A stretch of 64,000 bases of DNA from Dysidea avara (taxonomy: Eukaryota; Porifera; Demospongiae; Dictyoceratida; Dysideidae), in contig NC_089281.1 of the NCBI RefSeq assembly GCF_963678975.1, forward strand, positions 12,343,318-12,407,317, read 5' to 3'. Of this stretch, positions 10,838-21,689 are shown piece by piece (the stretch's first letter is position 1; each line of letters starts with the position of its first letter). A model generated the notes under the pieces. It did not search any database, was not told where the DNA came from, and saw nothing but the letters and a program-made list of their open reading frames with translations. The translations under genes and the position numbers were made by a program.

Positions 10838-11210
10838 GTATGTTCATGTTGAGCTGAATCCTCAAAAACATTTAATAAGTCTTGGATGCAATTACAGATG
10901 ATCTTGAAATTTGGCTCATTTATAGTATTGCTTGACCCGCTAAAAATATTTAATATTTCAAAATTTTTTGTTCAAATGTTTGTATGGCCCATCAAAATTT
11001 TCACAATACATTTCCCATGAGGAGGCCATATAAATACAGTGTCCATTACAGCCCTTTCCCGAACTTGTAATGGAACCAAACTATACGTGTCTGTTGTTGA
11101 CACCTTTGCTGTTACCAATAATCATCTGGTTGGCTGAATTGTTAACTCTGTTGAGAAAAAATCCACTTTTAACTTTTAGCTGTTTAGGATTCAGCTCAAC
11201 GTGAACATAC
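10838..11210. mobile_element. MITE with ~25-bp inverted ends, TA flanks
   Basis: 373 bp. The left end GTATGTTCATGTTGAGCTGA is repeated inverted at the right with one mismatch, and the match continues through ATCCT. TA lies at 10836-10837 and 11211-11212. Unit 2 has an uninterrupted counterpart near 18491 (GAAAACAAGTTCTCC), which is an empty site. Confidence 0.75.
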
Positions 11211-12129
11211 TATAGTCCTCTACTTAGGAAGCAAAGTCTGCTTGGCTTCCTGCATGAGTACATAATATGATAAATTGGATGGAATTCCAGAAACACTATT
11301 ATACAGTGATCCATTGCAAAATATTTACAAACAGCACATAGAAAGTTATTTCTGTCACCACACCTATGTATCACAATAATACATTTAGCTATCTGGTTAC
11401 TGAATAGCTATTGGTATTGATACACTGAAACCATACACATGCAGTTCTTTTTTTATCTAGTATTTTTGAGTAGATTGAACTGTTGGTTCTTTTCAGGTGA
11501 AGGTCCAGATGATAGTTGTACCTCTTTCAGTTCTTTCTGCTGCCACCATGTGTAATTTTATTGTAATGACTGACTCCTCAGTCCAGCCAGCCTCAAAATA
11601 AACTATATATATATATATATATATATATAAGCAATTTTAGCAAATATTAATATCAAGTGTTAGTATTATTAACTCTCGTTAATATGGTATCACCTTAACT
11701 CATGAAGTACAGATGAAATGTAATTAGAATTGCAGTGCAACTGTTACAATTCAACGTAGTCAGTAGCACAAAAGACATTTTGCTTGTAAAGGTGACTTAT
11801 GTTAAATAACTAACTACCTATAGTGCACGGATACATGCATGTACTGCTTACTGGTATCTAATACAAGGAATACTATATTCTAGAGTACAAATATAGGTGA
11901 TGTCACATAAACAGATTGATTTCAGCCATGCAATATATGTGTATGTAGTTGTAGATAATTTGCTTACGAGGCCAAGGAATCTAAAACATCAGTTGGAGCT
12001 ATAGTTAGCATATAAAGTTCAATTTATATAGCAATTGACAAAAAATGTAAACTGTTGAATGTATTAGCTATAATTACAGTACAGCATCAATACATATTAT
12101 AAGTAGCTGTGTGATAGTCACTTGTAATA
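11211..12129. other. Spacer 3' of the subfamily A receptor, with (AT)n
   Basis: No gene. An (AT)13-type microsatellite lies at about 11604-11629. Much of the stretch is shared with unit 2 (about 18500-19160), with indels. Confidence 0.5.
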
Positions 12130-13242
12130 TTAATGCTTTGACATGTTATCATATGCACTTTTCACTTTATTACTAGTTAAGTAGATTATCAACAATGTAA
12201 ACTGTTCTACACAAGTAGCCACCGATGTTCCTAATTTTATGACTCCTGAAGAATGGCTAACTTGGTTGAGGCACACATGGATTACAGAATTTAATCCCAC
12301 TGTTGAGAATAGAGTAAAGATAACTCTTATGTTTCCTTGACCCTTTGTCATACACAAATTTCTGTTAACCAAATAATAGAGAACTATTCCAGTGATAAAT
12401 AGTACTGTCTCTGCCAGTATAAACATAATGACAATGATGATTATGTAGTAGGATAGAAAACTGTGAAAGTGAAAAAGGTTCCTAAAGTCACAAAATCCAT
12501 CAGGTGTGACAGAGAATACACTGGTATTACCAGTTCGGTCCACCACTAAGAATACAAGAAAACACGTTAGAGTAACTCCGGCATCACAAATGAAATAGCT
12601 GTAAAGAAATGTTTTGTCTTTCCTTGTATTTGAGGATATTTTATGACTCTTAAACATGAGGTATACAAAATGAAATAAAAAGTTCACTTTAATGGATTCA
12701 TAAGCAATTGCCACCATCGCAGTTGCATACTTAAATCCACTGCAGCTCTCTGCATCCACCAAGTGGAGTAGCTGAAATATACCCAGCACTATTGTTATCA
12801 GTGAAACAACTGCTATTGTGCCACAGAGTGCTATCACCAGTTTACCAGAAACAGTAAGCAATTCTTTGACTATCAGATGTAAAATGATATTGGCCAGACT
12901 CGGAATGATAGTGACACAGTGTACTACAATAATAACGATGAAATAAACTGTGGTAACCACTTCTTGATTACAGTTAGTACCGTTACTTGGAGCAATGAAC
13001 CAGTTAGTAGTGTTAGTAACCATTATCCAATCTCCAGTATTGTTAATAATATTCAGTAACACATTGGAGTCATTTATTCTGATAGTACACTCGTCCACAA
13101 AACAATACTGATCCTCATTCAATAACACATCAATAGTTAGATTATCCAACTGAAGACCACTCACTGGAACACATACTCCGATAGCTGTGGTCATTAACAC
13201 AGCCACTACAAACATCAGCAACACATAATCATACTTATCCAT
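12130..13242 (-). CDS. 7TM receptor-like protein, subfamily A, copy 1
   Basis: An intronless 370-residue membrane protein. The start ATG is followed by a hydrophobic signal peptide (~6-22). The ectodomain (~23-95) has four cysteines (C24, C47, C52, C91) and N-glycosylation sequons within NNTGDWIMVTNTTN and SNGTN. Seven hydrophobic segments follow at ~96-122, 131-157, 170-196, 210-234, 261-290, 304-326 and 334-355, with a short basic tail. C167 before TM3 and C251 in the second outer loop could form the usual GPCR disulphide. The pattern KELLTVSGKLVIALC after TM1 and the overall layout recall class B / adhesion / Methuselah-like GPCRs, but no DRY motif or GPS is seen. Family membership is inference; the ligand is unknown. 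The closest relative is the gene at 19162. Confidence 0.85.
   Translation of the reverse strand: MDKYDYVLLMFVVAVLMTTAIGVCVPVSGLQLDNLTIDVLLNEDQYCFVDECTIRINDSNVLLNIINNTGDWIMVTNTTNWFIAPSNGTNCNQEVVTTVYFIVIIVVHCVTIIPSLANIILHLIVKELLTVSGKLVIALCGTIAVVSLITIVLGIFQLLHLVDAESCSGFKYATAMVAIAYESIKVNFLFHFVYLMFKSHKISSNTRKDKTFLYSYFICDAGVTLTCFLVFLVVDRTGNTSVFSVTPDGFCDFRNLFHFHSFLSYYIIIIVIMFILAETVLFITGIVLYYLVNRNLCMTKGQGNIRVIFTLFSTVGLNSVIHVCLNQVSHSSGVIKLGTSVATCVEQFTLLIIYLTSNKVKSAYDNMSKH
12978..13111 (-). other. Conserved ectodomain island (subfamily A, copy 1)
   Basis: Sub-gene segment encoding YCFVDECTIRIN...NNTGDWIMVTNTTN...NGT. It is nearly identical at nucleotide level to the matching segments at 20011-20143, 34251-34383, 36976-37108 and 63301-63433. 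Confidence 0.75.
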
Positions 13243-14040
13243 AACTGATTCAGGATGTATGTCTGGTAAGATTTATTAAATGGAAGTATTCATGTAGTCA
13301 ATAATAGATACTGAATCAGTGTATGGGTTCAGTTTGAGTATATGTCATGTAGGGGAGTGTGTTAAAATATACACCATTATCAGGCATGCACAAATTCATT
13401 ACAAAACCATATAAATCTCTGCCCTACATTCCTAATTGATCTGTGCATATTTAAAGTATAACAAACAGAACACTGTCACTATATATTGAAATTGAATGCA
13501 AATTGATACTCACAGCTACTTTTACATTCAGTATGCATTTGTTGAATAGTATGAATATGGATTGGATATCACATGTTGATATTGATGCAACATACCTGCA
13601 TCAATTACAACCATATTAATATTTAAGTTCATCCAGCCTTTTATTTATATATATATACACACTGTATATATTATTCACAACAATCTTAACAACTATGCAC
13701 ACAATCTTCATGCAATTGTCCTCATTTGGATTGCAGAATCAAAAATCATCAAAATATAATAGTGTAACCAATCACTTCAGTAACATCAGTTATGTTATAT
13801 CAAGAGTACATAATATATACCCTAAATATATATATTATGTACTCTTGGTTATATCTAAGCAAACACAGTACACTATTTGGTGTAAAGGCCTGTGTGCTTA
13901 CCATGTGCATAAACACATGGCATCTAAAGCCTCTTAGAAATTTTTGTATTTTAAACAATCTCAATACCTTTTGGGGAGTACATATGTTTATTACTTTGTC
14001 ATATTAAATTCCTTTCCTATTTATTTTTGATCAATTAAGT
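13243..14040. other. 5' flank of the subfamily A receptor; empty TTAA site
   Basis: Shared with 20275-21720 of unit 2. TTAA at 13686-13689 (CAATCTTAACAAC) is the unfilled counterpart of the element inserted at 20646-21396. ORFs at 13695-14007 have no family signature. No promoter motif was confidently placed. Confidence 0.6.
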
Positions 14041-14325
14041 CTACAAAACCAAAAATTGCTTTGTACGATGTTCAATTGCTTTCTTCATAAGTTTCCTAAC
14101 AGAAAATGTTATGTCAGTACAGCCTCTTCCTCTTCTAATACCACACTGGGATTCTGATAACTGTCATCAGCTAACCTCTGTAACCTACCCTGGCCACCAC
14201 TTTTCCCACAACCTCTAACAGAGCAACGCCGTGCTAATTATCACAGCTTGTCAGGTTACCCTTCTTAGGTATCAGAATAAGGATTGCATCAACCCACTCC
14301 TTTGGTACTTTCCTCTCGTCCCACT
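14040..14325 (-). mobile_element. Non-LTR retrotransposon RT fragment (truncated)
   Basis: The minus strand reads, with breaks, a reverse-transcriptase stretch like that at 21700-22100 (WVDAILILIPKKGNL..., then PESQCG...RRGRGC). It ends abruptly near 14325, probably the duplication breakpoint. Confidence 0.65.
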
Positions 14326-14990
14326 ATTGTCTAACTATATATTTTCAATGAAGCATTACAGTTATGACTAGACTAGCTATTACAATTGTAAATATAAATG
14401 CTTATAGAACTTTGCGTGGGCAAGACCAAAGGAAAAAGTGTACTTTAAAATTTCATGAAGTACACTTTAGAGCAAAAAGTGCTCTATTGCACTGCAAAGA
14501 GTGCTTTAATGGTACAATAAAGCACTCTGTGTGCATTAAAGCACAGTTGCCCATGTGCTCTAGTGAAGGCTAATAGCCCACAGCAGTGCTCATGCCAGTA
14601 TGTCTAATCACCCAAGCTGATGCAAGCTGATAGCACTCACCATGCTGAGTGGTCCATCACAATACGAGTCCTACCACTGGATTGCTTTTATAGATACTTC
14701 GACGATGGGTGGGAAAAGGTAATGTTGTTGTTACGTTTGTTAATGTAAATGGGCAAGTCCTAGAGTATATCATGGAATACTTCACCATGTGTCACAATAG
14801 AATAGATTGTGTTGTGACCAAAACCTACCAAAATATGCGATGAACGTCTACTATATGCATGCCAAACTATGTGGTGAACTATATGTGTGAGTTACTTTGT
14901 TAAACTAGTTTGTGTACATTCAGGCTGCTAATAACTCATGCAACGCGTGTTATGAGTCCTAGTGTATGGCTGCAAGCTATGACTAGAAAG
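14326..14990. other. Spacer with TGCTTTAATG/CATTAAAGCA inverted motifs
   Basis: 14470-14570 holds several short inverted repeats of AAAGCACTCTG/AGTGCTTTA type, resembling those in the hairpin at 14998-15175. This may be part of one foldback element, but its boundaries are unclear. No gene was seen. Confidence 0.4.
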
Positions 14991-14997
14991 TTCCATA

Positions 14998-15175
14998 AAT
15001 CATTTAAAGCATTGCCTTAAGGGCTTGCTCATGCTATATATATGAAAAATAAAGCACTCGGTGCTTTGCCTCGATGCTAATAAAGCACTTGGGCTTCGCC
15101 ACACGCTTTATTAGCATCTCAGCCGCATGCCTCATGCTTTATTTTTCATATAGCACTTGCGGCAATGCTTTAACA
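14998..15175. repeat. ~175-bp palindrome (AAAGCACT type)
   Basis: The left arm TTTAAAGCATTGCC...TATGAAAAATAAAGCAC pairs with the right arm GCTTTATTTTTCATATAGCA...GGCAATGCTTTAA. Inside are AAAGCACT/GCTTCGCC repeats. It is a foldback/MITE-like structure. Confidence 0.65.
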
Positions 15176-15194
15176 TATATACATGCAGATGGGA

Positions 15195-16270
15195 CATTGG
15201 ATACAGTGGAAATTGAAACTGGAAATGGAAAACTGAAATTGTTCAAAACTAGTGAAATAGCTAATAGTACTCACCTCTTTACAAAGACCATCTCTATGAT
15301 AAGACTATATCTCATTATATTGACCACATTATTTAGATTTCAAATATGCTTCATGACCATTTCAAGTATATGAGGTTAACTTCACTGATATTCTCATTAT
15401 TTAGTGACCATTTCAAAGCAATTTCAAAAAAGCTGTGGTGTATTCCATAAATTTGTGTGCAAGGTCATGTATTAATTGAGATCATACTTTTTTCTTTAGT
15501 GTGGTATAATGTAGCCTGATTTATCAAGATTGCTATGAGACTTACAAAATTATGATGTAGTATTGATGAGATGTTAACTCAAAATAGCTACGGCACCTTA
15601 TAGCTAGAACTATATAGCTTTCTAGCGCCAAAGTTTGTACAATGGAGCTTTTTTAAAAGGTTAGCTATAGCTATATAGCTACCATTATTTTATTTTATGG
15701 TCTTGTATAGCCAGATTGGTTATATAATATATTATCATTGCCAGACTGGTTTTATTATTGAATGCACAGGATGTCTTCTGTTTTAAATGTCCCAAATCAT
15801 GCAGTCTGACTATATACAAGAACATAATATAATAAAATAATGGTAGCTATATAGCTATAGTAACCTAAGGCCACTTCATTGTACACAGTTTGGCCCCAAA
15901 AAGCTCTAGCTATATGGTGTAGCTACTTCAAGTAAACATCTCAATCATAATTTTGTTAGCCTCATATAAGTATCTTGATTAAAAGTACCTTGACTATGAG
16001 ACAAAAAAATTAATAATTATAATCTCAAAAGGTGACCTTGTGACACAAATTGCTTTGAAATGGTCACTAAATAATGAGAATATGAAGTTAGCCTTACCTG
16101 CATGAGACACATATACTTGAAGTGGTCATGAAGTATATTTGAAACCTAAATAATGTGGTCACACTATAATGAAGGGGTCTTATCATAAAGGTAAAGAGGT
16201 GAGTACTGTTTGCTTTTTCACAAGTTTTGAATAATTTCAGTTTCAGTTTTCAATTTCCACTGCTTCCAAT
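15195..16270. repeat. ~1.07-kb imperfect palindrome (foldback)
   Basis: Arms match inward from CATTGGATACAGTGGAAATT (left) and its near-complement at the right (ending CCACTGCTTCCAATCAG). Paired blocks include TACTCACCTCTTTAC, ATTTCAAATATGCTTCATGACC, TCATTATTTAGTGACCATTT and TAGCTATATAGCTACCATTA. The centre lies near 15730. It sits exactly between the two large duplication units. Confidence 0.75.
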
Positions 16271-16825
16271 CAGCAGATTCACTTGTTTAGTATAATGCAA
16301 TACAGTGATGTCCTTTTGTATAGAAAGGCATGCATTTAAGTTTCTTGCTATAAGGTACATGTGAAACGTAATAGCCTATGGTTACATGTAGGGCATTGCC
16401 TTGTATACCTAATAAATTAGTGCATTCATGTACATGTTTATGACTTCTATCAGTAGACAAAGATTGTATGGGAGCTTCCTAATACAAATCTGGTCATTGT
16501 GGTACTCCTTGGTACAGTTTTGCATGCATGGACTATGCCATGTATGCAGGCCACTACTGCAATTCTTGTTCAACTGGTATTGTACTGCAAGCTTTATTAT
16601 TGCTTGGTAGACATATATATTTATTATTATAAACAATGTGACCTGACTCCTAATCCATGCAATGGCTTCTGAAGCACATGCAGTTTAATTATGGCAAATT
16701 TTAACCCTATTATAGTGCTGAGAATAAAGCGGTGATGACTCATATTTCCTTGTCCATGGATTTTCAGAGCACATGCTTCTGTTGACCAATGACAAATAGT
16801 GATGTCTCCAATAATTAATTATATG

Positions 16826-16925
16826 ATTATTCTTGGCTGCCACCTTTGATTTCACAACTTTTTTCATCCAGGCTTTTTAAGGCCGCACCATTTTTTCACA
16901 GCTTGGCTGTTTTTGTGATTATAGT
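16826..16925 (+). mobile_element. Solo 3'-terminal fragment of the composite hairpin element
   Basis: TGGCTGCCACCTTTGATTTC ... GCTTGGCTGTTTTTGTGATTAT matches the right hairpin arm of the elements ending at 47801, 56940 and 62470. The paralogous site near 8985 reads TTAATTATAGAGTAAC without it, so about 95 bp were inserted. GATTAT may be duplicated at both ends. Confidence 0.65.
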
Positions 16926-17310
16926 GTAACTGATAAAACTAGTGGTACATTAAAATCACAAAACCGATCTGGTGTGGCAGTGAATGTGTTGATATTACAA
17001 CTTTGATTCGCTACTAAACCAATAGTTGCAGCAACTCCATCATAAGTGAGCAAATGTAAAGTGACACTTGCAATGACAATCTACACCTTAATTGCAATAA
17101 TGGCAATAATTGTAAGACTGTGGCAACTTTACATCTTTATTTGATGTACAGTTAGTAGTTCCATTTTTAGGAGCAATGAACAAGTTAGTAGTGTTAGTAG
17201 CCATTATCCAATCTCCAGTATTGTTGATGATATTCAGTAACACATTTGAGTCATTTGATGATAGTACACTCATTCACAAAACAATATTGATCCTCATTCA
17301 ATAACATAAT

Positions 17311-17863
17311 CTACCTTTTGGGCACAAGCAAACTTTTTGGGAAAATTCAAATGAAAAAATTCCAACAATTTTTTTATAATTAACTTTTTTGCACATTCAA
17401 CTATTAAACCTTCTTGCTGTGAAGTTTCACACTCAGAGCTTCTTTTTCCTAGGAGATACGGATGATTATATCAGACCATGTAGTAATTTCACATGCGTGG
17501 GACAACAATTAACTTACAAATTGGGTGATTTGTTCAGGTGTTGGAATGGCTAAAACCTATAGTCTTAGACAATGATACATGCCATTTAATTGCAGAAAAG
17601 TACCAAGAATACTTCATTAAACTATCAGAAATGTATTTTAGATGGTAAGAATGGAATTGTTAACAAAGTGATTTGTCACCATTTGTCACCCTTAATCACT
17701 CACAGAACTCAATACATTACCATAAAAGTTAGTTTGTAATGTACAGGACATGGCCATATCTCAGGAATGCTTAAAGATATTAAGCTGAAATTTTAACACA
17801 AGTTAGAAGAGCACCCAGTACCTAATCTAAGCTTTAAAATTGACTAATGTGCCAAAAAGGTAG
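17311..17863. mobile_element. Putative MITE with CTACCTTTTNGGCACA ends
   Basis: CTACCTTTTGGGCACA at the left and its near-complement TGTGCCAAAAAGGTAG at the right bound a ~553-bp block. It splits the receptor pseudogene between ATAACAT and AGATTATCC. Exact ends and target duplication are unclear. Confidence 0.45.
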
Positions 17864-18012
17864 GTTTTCCAAGATCAGGTCATATTATTATTATTCTTTA
17901 TTAGTAAGATTATCCAACTGTAGATCTTTGACTATACACAGGCTCCAGTATAGCTGTGGTCATTAACGCAGCTGCTACAAACATCAGCAACATTATGATC
18001 CAACCTATCCAT

Positions 18013-19161
18013 AGGATCAAATGCAATACCTATTATACTAAGCTCAGAATTCATGACTACATGCATAATGATAAATTCTTTGCAATATCACCTTGAAAAT
18101 GACCAGCTATATTTAGTGTCAGCCAGACATGCACATCTGTGCATGCATAATAGGTTTTTTTAGTTTCAGTATGAATAATTGAATGCATGCATATATATAT
18201 ATACTTGCAAATAAAATGTAACATGAAATTTTGTGTCTATACTGACATAATCAAGATTTAAAACCATTACATGCATTATAGGTGAAGTTGACTTGAAATA
18301 TAATAGAATCATGTATTTTACAACATAAATTGTATCAGCAGTTATCGTATAGCTATGTATGAAAATGTGCCGTATTATGTAGCTATTTGTCACTGCCCAC
18401 TGCATGTGATCAAAATCATAATTTATTTTTTAGGCTGGCAGACCCCATACCTGGCACTTTAGTAAATTATATACCACCTGTAAGAAAACAAGTTCTCCAC
18501 ATAGGAAGGAAAGTCTACTTGACTTACTGCATGAGTACATAAAAGATAACTTGAATGGAATTCCACAGTGATCCATTGCAAAACAGCACATAGAGAGTCA
18601 TTTCTGTCACCATGCATACCTATAAGTATCATTTTGTTATCTGATTAATAGCTATATTGATACGCTGAAACCACATGCATGCAGTTCTTCTTTTATCTGG
18701 TACTTTTGAGTGGGTTCTTTTCAGTCTGAAAATATCATTGTGAAGGTCCCAGATGAAAGTTGTACTAATTATGAATTCTTTATATGCTGCCCATGGCACC
18801 CACCATCTGTACACATTAATAATGACTGGCTGTACAGTCCAAAATAAACTATTTTGCTATTAAGTAAACAATTTTAGCATGCAAATATTAATATGGTATT
18901 ATCTGCTTTACTCATGAAATACAGATGAAATGTAAATGGAATTGTAGTGCAACTGTTGCATCTGTCAGTACAGTAAGTGCATGACTTATGCCAAATAGCT
19001 ATAACTACCTATAGTGCACTGTGATGCATAAACTAAAATATCAGTTGGAGCTATAGCTATACTTGACAGTTAGTGTCTACTACTATTGTTAACTGTTGAA
19101 TAATTTACAGTACAGCATCAATGCATATATTTAAGTAGCTGTGTGATAGTCACTTGTAATA
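18013..19161. other. Spacer shared with unit 1, no gene
   Basis: Corresponds to about 10363-12129 of unit 1 without the MITE at 10838. The ORF at 18629-18814 has no support. Confidence 0.45.
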
Positions 19162-20274
19162 TTAATGCTTTAACATGTTATCATATGCACTTTTCACTTT
19201 ATTACTAGTTAAGTAGATTATTAACAATGTAAACTGTTCTACACAAGTAGCCACTGATGTTCCCAATTTTATGACTCCTGAAGAATGGCTAACTTGGTTA
19301 AGGCACACATAGATTACAGCATTTAATCCCACTGTTGAGAATAGAGTAAAGATAACTCTTATGTTTCCTTGACCCTTTGCCATACACAAATTTCTGTTAA
19401 CCAAATAATAGAGAACTATTCCAGTGATAAATAGTACTGTCTCTGCCAGTATAAACATAATGACAATGATGGTTATGTAGTAGGATAGAAAATTGTGAAA
19501 GTGAGAAAGATTCCTAAAGTCACAAAATCCATCAGGTGTGACAGAGAATACACTGGTATCACCAGTTCGGTCCACCACTAAGAATACAAGAAAACACGTT
19601 AGAGTAACTCCGGCATCACAAATGAAATAGCTGTAAAGAAATGTTTTGTCTTTCCTTGTATTTGAAGATATTTTATGACTCTGATACATGAGGTATGCAA
19701 AATGAAATAAAATGCTCACTTTAATGGATTCATAAGCAATCGCCCCCATTAGAGTTGTATACATAAATCCACTGCAGCTCTCTACATCCACCAAGTGGAG
19801 TTGCTGAAATACACCAAACACTATTGTAATCAGTGAAATAACTGCTATCGTGCCACAGAGTGCTATCACCAGTTTACCAGAAACAGTAAGCAATTCTTTG
19901 ACTATCAGATGTAAAATGATGTTAGCCAGACTCGGAATGATAGTGACACAGTGTACTAAAATAATAATGATGAAATAGACTGTGGTAACCACTTCTTGAT
20001 TACAGTTAGTACCATTATTAGGAGCTACAAACCAGTTAGTAGTGTTAGTAGCCATTATCCAATCTCCAGTATTATTGATGATATTCAGTAACACATTGGA
20101 GTCATTTATTCTGATAGTACACTCGTCCACAAAACAATACTGATCCTCATTCAATAACACATCAATGGTTAGATTATCCAACTGAAGATCACTCACCGGA
20201 ACACATGCTCCAATAGCTGTGGTCATTAACACAGCCACTACAAACATCAGCAACACATAATCACACTTATCCAT
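19162..20274 (-). CDS. 7TM receptor-like protein, subfamily A, copy 2
   Basis: An intronless 370-residue paralogue of the 12130 gene, colinear throughout. It has a signal peptide, an ectodomain with YCFVDECTIRIN and NNTGDWIMATNTTNWFVAP, seven hydrophobic segments, and a cysteine pair (SCSGF before TM3, GFC in loop 2). It ends in an ENQ/K-type tail, NKVKSAYDNMLKH. Differences from copy 1 are scattered conservative changes, several of them in TM2-TM3. Both reading frames are intact, so both may be functional. The membrane domain differs strongly from subfamilies B and C, but the ectodomain island (20011-20143) is almost identical to subfamily C. Class B/Methuselah-like GPCR ancestry is inference. 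Confidence 0.85.
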   Translation of the reverse strand: MDKCDYVLLMFVVAVLMTTAIGACVPVSDLQLDNLTIDVLLNEDQYCFVDECTIRINDSNVLLNIINNTGDWIMATNTTNWFVAPNNGTNCNQEVVTTVYFIIIILVHCVTIIPSLANIILHLIVKELLTVSGKLVIALCGTIAVISLITIVFGVFQQLHLVDVESCSGFMYTTLMGAIAYESIKVSILFHFAYLMYQSHKISSNTRKDKTFLYSYFICDAGVTLTCFLVFLVVDRTGDTSVFSVTPDGFCDFRNLSHFHNFLSYYITIIVIMFILAETVLFITGIVLYYLVNRNLCMAKGQGNIRVIFTLFSTVGLNAVIYVCLNQVSHSSGVIKLGTSVATCVEQFTLLIIYLTSNKVKSAYDNMLKH

Positions 20275-20645
20275 AACTGATTCAAGATGTATGTCCGGTA
20301 AGATTTATTTAAATGGAAGTATTCATGTAGTCAATAATAGTTACTGAATCAGTGTACGGGTTCAGTTTGGGTATACATGTCATGTAGGAGAATGTTAAAG
20401 TTTATTACAAAACAATATAAATCTCTACCCTACATTCCTAATTGATCTGTGCATATTTAAAGTATAACAAACAGAACACTGTCACTATATATTGAAATTG
20501 AATGCAAATTGATACTCACAGCTACTTTTACATTCAGTATGCATTTGTTGAATAGTGTGAATATGGATATCACATGATGATATTGATGCAACATACCTGC
20601 ATCAATTACAACCATATTAATATTTAAGTCGCACAACAATCTTAA
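20275..20645. other. 5' flank of subfamily A copy 2
   Basis: Nearly colinear with 13243-13689. No promoter element was confidently assigned. TTAA at 20642-20645 is the left target copy of the following element. Confidence 0.5.
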
Positions 20646-21396
20646 GGTTACGGTATAGTTACGGGCAATCATTCAAAATTTTGAATGCCTATCGATACTT
20701 TTTGAGAAGCCCATAAAAACAGTCTAGCAGCGTGAAAAGTTTTAAATGAAGATGGAGCCCTTCATATTTAATGTTTTTATGTAGCTACAGTGTAGTTTGA
20801 GGCAGGTGTAACACTACAATTTGTTGTAGTAACACAAGTAAGCCAGCCCGTACATCGCTCAGCTCCAGCTGTCACTACCATGTTTTTCCGCCGCCAAATA
20901 CAGCAAAAGCTGTAGGCTCTATTGGTTTTTCTGGGGTATAGTGATACTGTATATTAAATTTGTTAGGTCCTGTGGAAGCGTTTTTGGCGTGTTTCTCCCA
21001 AGTGACTCGGATACAAGCCTTCAAAGAGCTTGTTTCACCTGAAAAAACTACTAAAAGTTCAATAAAACGTCTAGACTCTATACTACCAGTAACTTAAAAT
21101 ATCGCTTCCACAGGACCTAGATATTTTAGTTGTTTAGCCACTTGTGTTGAAATTATAAGGATTCAGCTCGGGATTCAGTAATCTGTTAGTCTGGTTTTTG
21201 GCGGCGCATTTTTATAAAACATCGCTCTATTGTAGACCACACACCCAAGAACAGTCGTTATTCTGTAGTAAAAACAAACAAGCACAATTAGTTGTATTGC
21301 TAACACAACACAGTTGTTGAAATTATTTATCCCTGCTTGGTTTAAAGCAGGTTTTGTAATTTGTTCCGCCCACGCATTTTAAACTATTCCGTAACC
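20646..21396. mobile_element. 751-bp TTAA-type (piggyBac-like) non-autonomous element
   Basis: The inverted ends are GGTTACGGTATAGTT and GGTTACGGAATAGTT (one mismatch in 15). TTAA lies immediately outside both ends (20642-20645 and 21397-21400). The paralogous unit carries one intact TTAA (13686-13689) with the same flanks, an exact empty site. TTAA targeting is the piggyBac hallmark, although piggyBac ends usually begin CCC, so the superfamily is tentative. No transposase ORF was found. Confidence 0.85.
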
Positions 21397-21689
21397 TTAA
21401 CAACTATGCACACGATCTTCATGCAAATGTCCTCATTTGGATTGCAGAATCAAAAATCATCAAAATATAATAGTGTAACCAATCCCTTCAGTAACATTAG
21501 TTATGTTATATCTAAGCAAACACATGCTAGCAGTACACTATTTAGCGTAAAGGCCTGTGTGCTTACTATGTGCATAAACACATGGCATCTAAAGCCTCTT
21601 AGAAATTTTGTATTTTAAACAATCTCAATACCTTTTTGTGAGTACATATGTTTATTACTTTGTCACTATATTAAATTCCTTTCCTATTT

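Larger units (their letters stand above)
8208..14325. repeat. Segmental duplication unit 1 (~6 kb)
   Basis: This is paralogous, in the same orientation, to about 16320-21975. Both units hold, left to right, a TTTCTTGCTATAAGGTACAT-containing edge, a decayed minus-strand receptor copy, an intact minus-strand subfamily A receptor gene, and a non-LTR retrotransposon fragment. Unit 1 has private MITE insertions at 8314, 9363 and 10838. Unit 2 has private insertions at 16826, 17311 and 20646. Edges are by eye. Confidence 0.8.
16640..18012 (-). pseudogene. Decayed 7TM receptor-like copy (unit 2)
   Basis: Minus-strand relic matching the one at 8780-10362. The start region lies near 18012 (CTATCCATAGG). 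The signal/N-terminal part (17920-18010) is separated from the ectodomain by the insertion at 17311-17863. The ectodomain island (17160-17293) is strikingly well kept and still encodes NNTGDWIMATNTTN. TM domains are mostly gone, and a decayed TM4-TM5 stretch remains near 16930-17040. It also contains the 3'-end fragment of the composite element at 16826-16925. Confidence 0.75.
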
